In this document: one piece after another, positions 8,527 to 16,534 of the stretch
Numbering within the stretch: position 1 is the stretch's first letter
Layout of the letters: each line of letters starts with the position of its first letter
From: Chloroflexota bacterium
Lineage (GTDB): Bacteria > Chloroflexota > Limnocylindria > Limnocylindrales > CSP1-4
DNA length: 64,000 nucleotides
Reading direction: 5' to 3'
NCBI GenBank assembly: GCA_021783095.1
Contig: JAJXUG010000011.1
Coordinates: forward strand, 1 to 64,000
Notes under the pieces: model-generated
The model's database searches: none
Told to the model about the DNA's origin: nothing
The model's input: the letters and a program-made list of their open reading frames with translations, nothing else
Position numbers and translations under genes: made by a program

Positions 8527-9534
8527 GTGACGCCACCTCCGCTCCCGCCCGCCGACCAGGCAGCCTCGGAGAAGGCCGCCCCCGTCCACAGCCGCGCCGC
8601 CGCGCTGGTCCTGCTCGCCCTCCTGTCGCTTGTCTGGGGCGTCCACTGGGTGGTCGTGAAGCAGGCGCTCCACTACTTCCCGCCGCTCACCTACGGCGCG
8701 CTGCGGCTGGTGACCGGCCTGGTGACGATGGTCGCGATCGTCGGGGCGACGGGTCGCCTGCGGCGGCCGCCACGCGCCGACCTGCCCGTGATCCTCTCGG
8801 TCTCGCTGATCCAGATGGCCGTCAGCATCCTGATCATGAACTTCGCGCTCCAGGCCGTGCCCGCCGGGCGGTCATCTGTCCTGGCGTACGCGATGCCGCT
8901 CTGGGTGGCGCTGCTGCTGTGGCTGCTGTTCCGCGTCGCGCCCCGACGCAACGAGCTGCTCGGGATCGTGCTCGGCGTCGCGGGGGTCGCGATCCTCGTG
9001 AACCCCTCGGTGATCGACTGGGGGGTCCCAGCCGAGGTCGCGGGGACGCTGGCGCTCGTCGTCTACGGGATGCTGTGGGCGGGTGTCACGATCCACATCC
9101 GGCGGCACCGCTGGCACGCGTCGCCGCTCGATCTCCAGCCCTGGATGCTCCTCTTCGCGACCGTCCCCGTGGTCCTCGCCGCACTGCTGCTGGAACACGG
9201 CCGGGTCATCGACTGGCAGCCCGCCGCGATCTTCGCCCTCGCATACAGCGGACCGCTGGCGACGGCCTTCGCCTACTGGGCAAGCCAGTCGGTCACGCGC
9301 TCGCTCGGCCCGATCTCGTCCGCGATGGGCTTCCTCGCCACGCCGGTCGTGGGGCTGGTGGCGGGTGCCGTCCTGCTCCACGAGACGCTCGGCCCTGCGG
9401 ACCTTGTCGGGTTCGCGCTCGTGATGGGGGGCATCGCCGCCGCCTCGCTGGTGCCAGCCCTCGTGTCGGGCCGTGGCGCCAGCGCCGCCGCGAGCGCCGC
9501 CGCGAGCGACGCCGTGCCGGCACGCCCCGGCTGA
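8527..9534 (+). CDS. EamA/DMT-superfamily transporter
   Basis: An inner-membrane protein of 335 residues with about ten hydrophobic segments in two five-helix repeats, typical of EamA/RhaT-type drug/metabolite exporters. The start is GTG 8527, 42 bp after the SDR, so it may be the last gene of the hydrolase-FAD-SDR operon. The C-terminal 30 residues are an Ala/Ser low-complexity tail. Families of this type export amino acids, metabolites or sugars; the substrate here is unknown. Confidence 0.87.
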   Translation: MTPPPLPPADQAASEKAAPVHSRAAALVLLALLSLVWGVHWVVVKQALHYFPPLTYGALRLVTGLVTMVAIVGATGRLRRPPRADLPVILSVSLIQMAVSILIMNFALQAVPAGRSSVLAYAMPLWVALLLWLLFRVAPRRNELLGIVLGVAGVAILVNPSVIDWGVPAEVAGTLALVVYGMLWAGVTIHIRRHRWHASPLDLQPWMLLFATVPVVLAALLLEHGRVIDWQPAAIFALAYSGPLATAFAYWASQSVTRSLGPISSAMGFLATPVVGLVAGAVLLHETLGPADLVGFALVMGGIAAASLVPALVSGRGASAAASAAASDAVPARPG

Positions 9535-9636
9535 GGCCGCCTCGGCGGACGCGAAGGCGGACGCCGCCCGCGGACGCGGGACTGACGCCTCGCTGGCCGG
9601 GGCGCCAGCCCGAGACCCGCCACGCGCGCGCATCCC

Positions 9637-10734
9637 TCAGCGGGCGATCCGCGCCCCCACTCCGCGCATCACCTGCTCCACCTCGGCACGTGTGGCCATC
9701 GAGGTGTCGCCGGGCGTCGTCATCGCCAGCGCGCCGTGGGCCGCGCCGTATTCGACGGCCGCTTGGGGCCCCAGCCCCTCGAGGAGGCCGAAGATCAGCC
9801 CCGACGCGAAGGAGTCGCCGCCGCCGACCCGGTCGAGCACCTCGAGCCCGGGCCGCCGCCTCGCCTCGTGGAGCACGCCGTCGGCCCAGCAGACCGCGCC
9901 CCAGTCATTGCGCGTGGCGGATGTCGCGACGCGGAGCGTCGTGGCGACGATCGCGAGGTTCGGGAAGGCGGCAACCACGCGTCCGATCATCCGGCCGTAG
10001 CTCGCCGGGTCCAGCGCGCCCGACAACGGCTCGGCGCCCTCGACCTCGAAGCCCAGGGCCTCGATGAAGTCCTCCTCGTTCCCGATCAGCACGTCGGCGA
10101 GCCCCGCCAGCCCTCGGTTGACCTCCCGTGCCCGGCTCGCGCCGCCGACACCCGCCCAGAGCGAGGGGCGGTAGTTGAGGTCGTACGACACGGCGACGCC
10201 ATGACGCCGCGCCGCTTCCATGGCCTCGCCGGCCACGTCGGCGGTCGTCTCCGACAGTCCCGCGAAGATCCCACCCGCGTGGAACCAGCGGGCCCCCTCG
10301 CCGCCGAACACCGCGTCCCAGTCGACATCGCCCGGGCGCAGCTGCGAGGCGGCGCTGTTGCCCCGGTCCGAGACGCCGAGCGGCGCGCGGATGCCGAACC
10401 CGCGCTCGGTGAAGTTGAGCCCGTTGCGCGCGGTTCGCCCGATGCCGTCGAATGGGAGCCACCGCACGTGCGACGCGTCGACGCCGCCCTGACGGATGAG
10501 GTCCTCGAGCAGCCGCCCGACCGCATTGTCGGTGAAGGCGGTCACCACCGACGTCCGGAGGCCGAAGCAGCGGGCGAGCCCACGGGCCACGTTGTACTCC
10601 CCGCCGCCCTCCCACGCGCGGAACTCGCGGGTGGTGGCGATCCGGCCCTCGCCCGGGTCGAGCCGGAGCATGACCTCGCCGAGCGCGACGAGATCCCAGC
10701 GGGCGCCATCGGCGGGGCGAAGGGCGAGCGGCAT
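9637..10734 (-). CDS. kdgK: PfkB-family sugar kinase, probable 2-dehydro-3-deoxygluconokinase
   Basis: A ribokinase-fold kinase of 365 residues. It has the N-terminal GGGEYNVARGLARCFG sugar-binding glycine region and the C-terminal anion hole/catalytic motif RVGGGDSFASGL (catalytic Asp in GGGDSF). The N-terminal LVALGEVMLRLDP resembles KDG kinases, which phosphorylate 2-keto-3-deoxygluconate to KDPG. A KDPG aldolase is encoded at 17530 on the other side of the same regulator region, which supports this substrate. It lies 12 nt after the cupin as the last gene of the molybdenum-hydroxylase operon. The specificity is inferred, not proven. Confidence 0.75.
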   Translation of the reverse strand: MPLALRPADGARWDLVALGEVMLRLDPGEGRIATTREFRAWEGGGEYNVARGLARCFGLRTSVVTAFTDNAVGRLLEDLIRQGGVDASHVRWLPFDGIGRTARNGLNFTERGFGIRAPLGVSDRGNSAASQLRPGDVDWDAVFGGEGARWFHAGGIFAGLSETTADVAGEAMEAARRHGVAVSYDLNYRPSLWAGVGGASRAREVNRGLAGLADVLIGNEEDFIEALGFEVEGAEPLSGALDPASYGRMIGRVVAAFPNLAIVATTLRVATSATRNDWGAVCWADGVLHEARRRPGLEVLDRVGGGDSFASGLIFGLLEGLGPQAAVEYGAAHGALAMTTPGDTSMATRAEVEQVMRGVGARIAR

Positions 10735-10746
10735 CCGGCGGCCCGC

Positions 10747-11157
10747 CTAGACCTTGCGGTCCGACTCGCCCGAGTCGTCGAACGCCTTGTGCATCATCCC
10801 GAGCGACGGGTCAGGGCCCTTGAAGCCGACGAGGTACTCGAGCCGGATGGGCGCGAACGCCTCGTAGAACACGACGTCCTCATCGCCCAGCTGGCGGAAG
10901 GCGTGGACCCAGTTCGACGGGATGACGAGCAGCGAGCCCGGCCCGACCTCCTGCTCCTCGCCCGCTACCTTCGCCCACAGACGCCCGGAGACGACGAGCA
11001 TGATCTGCTCGGCCTCGTGGCTGTGCTCGGGGATGACGACGCCGTCGCGGTAGACGATGCGGGTCATCATCACCTTCTCGCCCGAGACCGTCTGGCGGTA
11101 GACGCCCTTGACGTACTCGACCGTCGGGAACTCGTCCCAGGTGGTGATCTGGCTCAT
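10747..11157 (-). CDS. KdgF-like cupin
   Basis: A single-domain cupin of 136 residues. The metal ligands are visible as HSHEAEQ (HxHxxxQ-like) about residues 40-46 and a second-motif His in NWVHAF about residue 80. This layout resembles KdgF, which linearises 4,5-unsaturated uronates, but many small cupins share it. It starts at ATG 11157, overlapping the stop of the molybdenum-subunit gene (ATGA), and is followed by the KDG kinase. That context supports a role in sugar-acid catabolism. Confidence 0.65.
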   Translation of the reverse strand: MSQITTWDEFPTVEYVKGVYRQTVSGEKVMMTRIVYRDGVVIPEHSHEAEQIMLVVSGRLWAKVAGEEQEVGPGSLLVIPSNWVHAFRQLGDEDVVFYEAFAPIRLEYLVGFKGPDPSLGMMHKAFDDSGESDRKV

Positions 11158-12170
11158 GCGGCTCCCTTCCCTTGGGCGAGGGCGTCGAGGCCCCGCAGGA
11201 TCGCCTCCGGCGTGACCGGCAGGCTGTCCACCCGCACGCCGCAGGCGTGGTAGATGGCGTTGACGATGGCGGGGATCGGCGAGTTGGCCGTCATCTCGCC
11301 CACGCCCTTGACCCCGTACGGGCCGTTGGACGACGGGACCTCCAGCACCACGGCCTCGATGATCGGCAGCTCGGCCATGCCGGGCATGAGGTAGCCGGCG
11401 AAGTCCTTGGGGCTGTGGTCACGGCTCGGGTAGCAGGGCTCCGTGGTCTCGTAGAGCGCATGGCTCATGCCCATCCAGGCACCGCCGGTGATCTGGCCCT
11501 GCACAAGCGCCGGGTTCACCTGCTGGCCCACCTCGTAGGCGCTGCGGATGCTGAGCACGGCCACGGCGCCGGTCTCGGTGTCCACCTCGACCTCGGCGAC
11601 CGTGCAGGCGTAGGCCTGGGTGGAGTCCGGGTCCATGGCCCCGGTCTCGGGGTCCACGTCGCTCTTGGGCTTCATGTAGACGCCTCGCCCCGCGATCGTG
11701 CGCCCGTACTGGAACTGCGCCCGGGAGGCGAGGTCCGCGATGTCGCGCCGCTTCTGGGGGGAGCCAGCGACCTGGATGCCGCCGCGCCCGTCGAGCACGA
11801 GGTCGGCGATCGACACCTCGAGCTCCTCGGATGCCAGCTGGAGGACAGCTTCCCGCGCCTCGATGGCCGCCGCCTTGACGGCGTTCCCCACGCGGTGGGT
11901 GGCGCGGCTGGCGAAGGTGCCCATGTCATGCGGGCCCGTGTCGGTGTCCGCGGTCTGGATCACGATCTGGCCATACGGCACGCCGAGGGTCTCGGCGGCG
12001 ATCTGCGCCATGACGGTCCGCAGCCCCTGGCCGAGGTCCGCGGCCGCGAGCACCACGTTGAACGAGCCGCTCGTCGTCGCGTGGATCAGCGCCTGCGACG
12101 GGTCGCCGCCCAGGTTCATGCCCGTGGGGTAGTTGACGGCCGCGATGCCGGTGCCGCGAAGCCTGGCCAT
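11154..12170 (-). CDS. molybdenum hydroxylase large subunit, C-terminal half (split gene)
   Basis: Corresponds to the second molybdopterin-binding domain (MoCoBD_2) of xanthine-dehydrogenase-type large subunits, 338 residues. It carries LAAADLGQGLRTVMAQIAAE near the cofactor and the catalytic-glutamate motif GVKGVGEMTANSP near the C-terminus. ATG 12170 is chosen because GGAAGGGGAG lies about 8 nt upstream and the stop of the N-terminal half is 2 nt away. Together the halves make about 785 residues, the usual full length. It should assemble with the N-terminal half, the FAD subunit and the 2Fe-2S subunit. Confidence 0.85.
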   Translation of the reverse strand: MARLRGTGIAAVNYPTGMNLGGDPSQALIHATTSGSFNVVLAAADLGQGLRTVMAQIAAETLGVPYGQIVIQTADTDTGPHDMGTFASRATHRVGNAVKAAAIEAREAVLQLASEELEVSIADLVLDGRGGIQVAGSPQKRRDIADLASRAQFQYGRTIAGRGVYMKPKSDVDPETGAMDPDSTQAYACTVAEVEVDTETGAVAVLSIRSAYEVGQQVNPALVQGQITGGAWMGMSHALYETTEPCYPSRDHSPKDFAGYLMPGMAELPIIEAVVLEVPSSNGPYGVKGVGEMTANSPIPAIVNAIYHACGVRVDSLPVTPEAILRGLDALAQGKGAA

Positions 12171-12172
12171 CG

Positions 12173-13516
12173 CTAGCGCTCCCCTTCCCACTCGGTGCGC
12201 GGCGCCGACGTCATCGCCGCGAGCTCAGGCGGCAGCCCGTGGCCCACGAGCCGTGCGGCCGCCTGCATCGTCTCGATCAGCGTCGCGTCCGAGGTCACCT
12301 TGCGGTGGGGCTTGACGTCCCCGTTCCGGTGGGCGTTCCGGAAGCGGACCGTCCAGGGGTCGATCCCGCAGCGCTCGGCGATCTTGTCCATCTGGACCTC
12401 GATCGCGAAGTGGCCCATCGTCACGCCGAACCCGCGCATCGCGGACGTCGGCGTCCGGTTCGTGTAGACGCAGTACGCGTCCACCCAGACGTTCGGGATC
12501 CGGTACGGCCCAGTGGCGTTGGCCGCGAACTTGGTGATCGCGTACGGGGTCTGGCGGCTGTACGCGCCGCAGTCGGCCAAGCCCGTGACCTTGCGGGCGA
12601 CGATCGTGCCGTCCGCCATCACGCCGTCCTTGATCCGGATGGTCTCGGCGCTCCGCGTGGAGGAGACCTGCATCTCCTCCTGGCGGTTGTAGACGTAGCG
12701 GACCGGCCGACCCGTCCGCATCGCGCCCAGCGTCGCCAGCGGCTCGACGATCACATCGACCTTGCCGCCGAAGCCGCCGCCGACCGTCCCGCCGATGAAC
12801 CGCAGCCGGTTCGGCTGGAGCCCGAGGATGATCGAGGTGTTGTCGAGGCTGAAGTAGACGGCCTGTGTGTTGGTGTAGACGGTGAACCGGCCCGCCTCGG
12901 GGACGGCGATGCAGCCGGTGGTCTCGAGCGGCGCGTGCTCGATCGGCGAGGTTCGGTACTCGCCCTCGAGGATGTGGTCAGCCTGCGCGAAGCCGGCCTC
13001 GACATCGCCGTACCGGACGCGGCGGCACGGGTGTCCCTCGTACATGAACGTGTTGTTGCCCCAGTGCGTCACGATCGGCGCGCCGGGGGCGAGCGCCTCG
13101 TCCATGTCGAACACGGCGGGCAGCTCCTCGAGGTCGAGCTGGACCTTGCCGACCGCCTCGTATGCCGCAGCCTCGGTCTCGGCCAGGATCGCGACGATCG
13201 GCTCGCCCTTGTAGCGGACGCGGTCGACGGGGAGGACGAACTCCTCCTCGGGCTCCACGCCGATGAGCCCCAGGATCGTGTAGACGTTGTGGGGGACGTC
13301 GGCGTGGGTGAGCGCCCGTACGAAGCCCGGGACGCGTTCGGCCGCCGACAGGTCCACCCCGCGGATCAGCGCGTGGTGGAGCGGGCTTCGCACCACCTTG
13401 AGGTGGAGCATGCCGGGGAAGGCGAGATCAGCGGTGTACAACGTGCGGCCGGTGACGTGGGCGACGCCGTCCGTGCGCTCGAGCGACTCGCCGACGACGT
13501 GGTACTGCGCGGTCAT
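12173..13516 (-). CDS. molybdenum hydroxylase large subunit, N-terminal half (split gene)
   Basis: A product of 447 residues containing the a/b-hammerhead domain (about residues 15-125) and the first molybdopterin-binding domain. It starts at ATG 13516, overlapping the stop of the 2Fe-2S subunit (ATGA). The active-site loop reads TSAMRGFGVTMGHFAIE. The RGFG type marks a xanthine dehydrogenase/aldehyde oxidase-like enzyme, not a CO dehydrogenase, which would carry AYRCSFR or AYRGAGR. It ends with EWEGER-stop exactly between the two molybdopterin domains. Substrate is unknown; purines, aldehydes or N-heterocycles are all possible. Confidence 0.87.
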   Translation of the reverse strand: MTAQYHVVGESLERTDGVAHVTGRTLYTADLAFPGMLHLKVVRSPLHHALIRGVDLSAAERVPGFVRALTHADVPHNVYTILGLIGVEPEEEFVLPVDRVRYKGEPIVAILAETEAAAYEAVGKVQLDLEELPAVFDMDEALAPGAPIVTHWGNNTFMYEGHPCRRVRYGDVEAGFAQADHILEGEYRTSPIEHAPLETTGCIAVPEAGRFTVYTNTQAVYFSLDNTSIILGLQPNRLRFIGGTVGGGFGGKVDVIVEPLATLGAMRTGRPVRYVYNRQEEMQVSSTRSAETIRIKDGVMADGTIVARKVTGLADCGAYSRQTPYAITKFAANATGPYRIPNVWVDAYCVYTNRTPTSAMRGFGVTMGHFAIEVQMDKIAERCGIDPWTVRFRNAHRNGDVKPHRKVTSDATLIETMQAAARLVGHGLPPELAAMTSAPRTEWEGER

Positions 13517-14019
13517 CGAGTCGCTCCTTCGCTCGCCACCACCGCGGCCGCCGAGCCAGCCGCCGCAGCAGCCTCGACGGCGGCGATGATCGGCACGTAG
13601 CCGGTGCAGCGGCAGACGTTGCCCGAGAGCGCCTCCGCGATGTCGGCCCTCGTTGGCGCTGGGTTCCGCTCCAGGAGCGCCTTGGTGACCAGCTCCATGC
13701 CCGGCGTGCAGTAGCCGCACTGGAAGCCGTTGGCATCGAGGAAGGCGCGCTGGACGGTCGTGAGGCCGTCGACCGGCGTCAGGTCCTCGAGTGTCGTGAC
13801 GCGCCGGCCGGCGACGTCCTCGACCGGCAGCAGGCACGAGAGCACGGGCTCGCCGTCGAGCAGGACCGTGCACGAGCCGCAGCCGCCCTGACGGCAGCCG
13901 TCCTTGACCGATGTGTGGCCGAGCTGGGTTCGGAGCACCTGCTGGAGGGTCGCGAGCGGGCTGACCAGCACCTCCACCGGGCGACCGCCCAGCTCGAAGG
14001 CGACGACGACGGAGGCCAT
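13513..14019 (-). CDS. 2Fe-2S subunit of the molybdenum hydroxylase
   Basis: The small electron-transfer subunit, 168 residues. The plant-type ferredoxin cluster is CRQGGCGSC plus a later Cys. The second cluster is CGYCTPG with CRCTGY near the C-terminus. Both are complete. ATG 14019 is preferred over the in-frame GTG 14028 because it lies directly after the stop of the FAD subunit gene with AGAGGGG upstream. It passes electrons from the molybdenum site to the FAD subunit. Confidence 0.93.
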   Translation of the reverse strand: MASVVVAFELGGRPVEVLVSPLATLQQVLRTQLGHTSVKDGCRQGGCGSCTVLLDGEPVLSCLLPVEDVAGRRVTTLEDLTPVDGLTTVQRAFLDANGFQCGYCTPGMELVTKALLERNPAPTRADIAEALSGNVCRCTGYVPIIAAVEAAAAAGSAAAVVASEGATR

Positions 14020-14020
14020 G

Positions 14021-14869
14021 CTACGCACCCCTCTGTTCGGCCGAGGCGAGCTGCGCGAGGGCCCGGCCGACCATCACGCCCACCATCCGGCGCCGATACC
14101 ACGTGGACGCGACCTGGTCCGAGAACGGCTGGGCGTCCTCCGCGGCTGCCCCGGCGGCAGACGCGATCACCTCGGGCGTCAGCGCTCGGCCCTCGACCGC
14201 TGCCTCCGCGCCTGCCGAGCGAAGCGGGTGCGGCCCGGCCGCGCCAAGCGCGATGCGCACGTCGCGGACCGCCTCGCCGTCCATCGCTGCCCGCACGGCC
14301 ACGGTCACGACCGCCGGGGTGTTGGCGGCCTTGCGGCCGAGCTTCACGAATGCGTGGCGGCCCGGCGCGACCGGGACGACGATCCGCGCAACCAGCTCGT
14401 CGGGGCCTGCCGCGGTCGTCATGAAGCCGGTCCAGAACCCACTGAGCGGCAGGAGCCGCGCGCCGGCCGGCCCCACCAGCTCGACCTGCGCGTCGAGCGC
14501 GAGGAGCGCGGTCGCCACGTCGCCGCCAGGCGGGGGCGTGAACAGGTTGCCGCCCACCGTCCCCATGTTGCGGACAGCCCAGCTGGCCGTGTGGCGCGCA
14601 GCCTCGGCCAGGAGCGGGACCTCCTGCAGCGTGGTGAGGGCCGTGAGGGTGGCCATCGCGCCGATCGCCAGCCGGTCGCCCCGCTGCTCGATCCCGCCGA
14701 GGCCAACCCGTCTCAGGCCCATCACCTTCGCCGGGAGCGAGATCCCCTCGTTGATCAGCGGCATCGCGACTGTGCCCCCCGCGATGACGAGAAGGTCGGG
14801 GCCGTGCTCCCCGAGCAGTGCCAGCGCCTCGGGGAGGGAATCTGGCTGGAAGTAGGTGGAGACCGTCAC
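14021..14869 (-). CDS. FAD subunit of the molybdenum hydroxylase
   Basis: The medium subunit (CoxM/XdhB type), 282 residues. The FAD-binding motifs VIAGGTVAMPLINEG (about residues 32-46) and TVGGNLFTPPPGGD (about 105) are present. The start is GTG 14869, in a GTGA overlap with the CoxG-like gene. It forms a heteromeric complex with the 2Fe-2S and the two large-subunit proteins encoded next. Confidence 0.92.
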   Translation of the reverse strand: MTVSTYFQPDSLPEALALLGEHGPDLLVIAGGTVAMPLINEGISLPAKVMGLRRVGLGGIEQRGDRLAIGAMATLTALTTLQEVPLLAEAARHTASWAVRNMGTVGGNLFTPPPGGDVATALLALDAQVELVGPAGARLLPLSGFWTGFMTTAAGPDELVARIVVPVAPGRHAFVKLGRKAANTPAVVTVAVRAAMDGEAVRDVRIALGAAGPHPLRSAGAEAAVEGRALTPEVIASAAGAAAEDAQPFSDQVASTWYRRRMVGVMVGRALAQLASAEQRGA

Positions 14870-15315
14870 GCGGGGCCCTCCGTGGCAAGACGACGATCCA
14901 GGGCGGCGAGGCCCTGGGAGATGAGCGATTGGGCGAGGCGCTCGACGAGGGCGCCGTCGAGGCGCGCGAGCGGGCCGCCGATGGTGCCCGTTCCGGTGTA
15001 GCGCAGCGAGGTTCCGGGATCGGTGTCGGCGAGCGTGAACTGGGCGTTGCCCGTGATCGTGCCCATGGACCCCTCGATCCGTCCCTCCAGCGAGCACCGC
15101 TCGGGCGGGGCGACGTCGGCCAGCCGCACGTGCGTCCGGAAGGTGCCGACGGCGCCGGGGAGGCGGAGCACGATGCGGCCCTCGTACTCGTCGGGCGCGA
15201 CCTCCTCGACGGCCTCGCAGCCCGGAATCACCTCGAGGAGCGTCCGCGGGTCGCGGATGGCCTCGAACACGGACTCGCGGGGAGCGGTGAGACGGAGGCT
15301 GCCCCGCACGTTCAT
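14866..15315 (-). CDS. CoxG-like SRPBCC-domain protein
   Basis: A START/SRPBCC-fold protein of 149 residues. It begins MNVRGSLRLTAPRESVFEAI and has the LLEVIPGCEAVEEV segment typical of the CO-dehydrogenase subunit G (CoxG) family. In known systems CoxG helps the molybdenum hydroxylase contact the membrane or quinone pool. Here it is first in line after the regulator and precedes the structural subunits. It overlaps both neighbours by 4 nt. Confidence 0.87.
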   Translation of the reverse strand: MNVRGSLRLTAPRESVFEAIRDPRTLLEVIPGCEAVEEVAPDEYEGRIVLRLPGAVGTFRTHVRLADVAPPERCSLEGRIEGSMGTITGNAQFTLADTDPGTSLRYTGTGTIGGPLARLDGALVERLAQSLISQGLAALDRRLATEGPA

Positions 15316-16082
15316 CGCGCTGACGACCGGGCGACCGCCCCGGCGAGGGCGGCCTCGACGTGCGTCAGGTGCGCCTCCATCGCGACGGCGGCCGCGCTGG
15401 GGTCATGCGCGCGCAGGGCGTCGAGAATCGCCTCGTGATCGCGCAGAGCCCGGCGCCGGGTGGTCGCGGCAGCGCCCGTCTGCTCGCGGCTCACCCGCGC
15501 GAGCGTGTTGATGATCCGCAGGAACTGGGCGAGCAGGAAGTTCCCCGCGGCATCGCAGACGGCGTCGTGGAAGGCGATGTCGAGCTCCGCGAACCGGGGG
15601 GCGTCGTCCACGGCCCCACGCAGCCGCCGGAGCAGGCTCTCGAGGTCGGCCATCTCGTCGGGCGTGATCCGGGCGGCCGCGAGTCGGACGTTGCCCACCT
15701 CGACCACGCGGCGAGTCTCGATGACCTGCGACAGCGCGACCGGGTCCTTCGAGAACACGAAGTCGAGGTGCGAGACGAGCGCCTGCGGCTCGAGCGCAGT
15801 GATGAACGTGCCGGCGCCCTGTCGGATCTCGACGACGTTCATGATCGCGAGCGCCCGGAGCGCCTCCCGGAGGACAGGCCGGCTGACGCGCATCTCGGCG
15901 GCCAGCTCGCGCTCCGCGGGGAGCTTGTCCCCGGGGCGCAGCTGCTCAGCGCGGATGAGGTCGAGCAGGCGGGCGGCGATCTCCTCGGACAGGGTGCTGC
16001 GGTCGACGACGGCGAACCTGGGCCACGCCGGCGCGACCGTGTCGGCGGCGGCGCCCGCCGGTCCCCGTCCGTCTGTCACCAC
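15312..16082 (-). CDS. FadR-type GntR transcriptional regulator
   Basis: A regulator of 256 residues with an N-terminal GntR winged helix (EEIAARLLDLIRAEQLRPG to MRVSRPVLREALRALAIMNV, about residues 33-90) and a C-terminal FCD ligand domain. Metal-site histidines lie in DIAFHDAV and downstream positions (HEAILDAL, HLTHVEAAL). It is the first gene of the molybdenum-hydroxylase operon and is divergent from the ABM-like gene. A FadR-consensus-like palindrome sits in the shared intergenic region (16146-16160), so autoregulation and control of both directions are likely. Confidence 0.87.
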   Translation of the reverse strand: MVTDGRGPAGAAADTVAPAWPRFAVVDRSTLSEEIAARLLDLIRAEQLRPGDKLPAERELAAEMRVSRPVLREALRALAIMNVVEIRQGAGTFITALEPQALVSHLDFVFSKDPVALSQVIETRRVVEVGNVRLAAARITPDEMADLESLLRRLRGAVDDAPRFAELDIAFHDAVCDAAGNFLLAQFLRIINTLARVSREQTGAAATTRRRALRDHEAILDALRAHDPSAAAVAMEAHLTHVEAALAGAVARSSAR

Positions 16083-16145
16083 GCGCGTTCCGCCTCCCTG
16101 TGGACGATCCTTGAGCGATGCTAGGTCGGCCTGATAAAGTCGTCA

Positions 16146-16160
16146 ACTGGTAAGACCAGT
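16146..16160. promoter_or_regulatory. candidate FadR/GntR operator
   Basis: ACTGGTAAGACCAGT is a perfect 6-bp inverted repeat with a 3-nt spacer. It fits the TGGTNNGACCA pattern known for FadR-subfamily GntR regulators. It sits between the divergent FadR-type gene (start 16082) and the ABM-like gene (start 16181), close enough to block initiation of the latter. Confidence 0.75.
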
Positions 16161-16180
16161 CAGCCATGGAGCCGAGACCG

Positions 16181-16468
16181 ATGATCGAGCGCCACGTCAG
16201 CTTCGCCGTCCTGCCCGAGCGGACCGCCGATTTCGAGCGGTTCTTCGTCGAGCAGTACCGCCCGCCAGTCCTCGAGCTGCCCGGGCTGATCGAGTGCAGC
16301 CTGCTGCGCGAGTCGGAGCGCGCGGACCGCTACCAGATGGTGTTCCGCTGGGAGACCCCAGAGCACGCCGTCGCGTGGCGCATGAGCCCCGTCCACCAGG
16401 CGCTCCAGCCGGCCCTCAGCGAGCTCCACGCCGGCATGGAGATCGTCGCCTACGCGAAGGTCGCCTGA
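16181..16468 (+). CDS. antibiotic-biosynthesis-monooxygenase-like small protein
   Basis: A ferredoxin-like dimeric alpha/beta barrel protein of 95 residues (ABM/DUF1330/EthD-like) beginning MIERHVSFAVL and ending MEIVAYAKVA. ATG 16181 is preferred to the in-frame ATG 16166 because the latter is only 5 nt from the operator with no ribosome binding site, while GGAG precedes 16181 at a workable distance. Catalytic function is uncertain; such proteins act as monooxygenases, isomerases or lyases. It heads a plus-strand operon with the epimerase and KDPG aldolase. Confidence 0.7.
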   Translation: MIERHVSFAVLPERTADFERFFVEQYRPPVLELPGLIECSLLRESERADRYQMVFRWETPEHAVAWRMSPVHQALQPALSELHAGMEIVAYAKVA

Positions 16469-16534
16469 GCGGGCGCGACCGCGATCCCCTACCCACGCAG
16501 CGCCCACGCAGCGCCACAGAGCAAGGAGGCGGCC

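Noticed and set aside
12165..12195. Frameshift error splitting the molybdenum large subunit
   Set aside because: The second half has its own well-placed ribosome binding site and ATG, and the split falls on a domain boundary. A true split is favoured, although reads were not available.
11154..15315. Aerobic CO dehydrogenase (coxMSL plus coxG)
   Set aside because: CoxG and the three-subunit layout fit, but the large subunit has an AMRGFG loop, not the AYRCSFR or AYRGAGR loop of CO dehydrogenases. It is a xanthine dehydrogenase-like enzyme.
16166..16468. ABM-like protein starting at ATG 16166
   Set aside because: The FadR-type operator ends 5 nt before it and leaves no room for a ribosome binding site; ATG 16181 is better.
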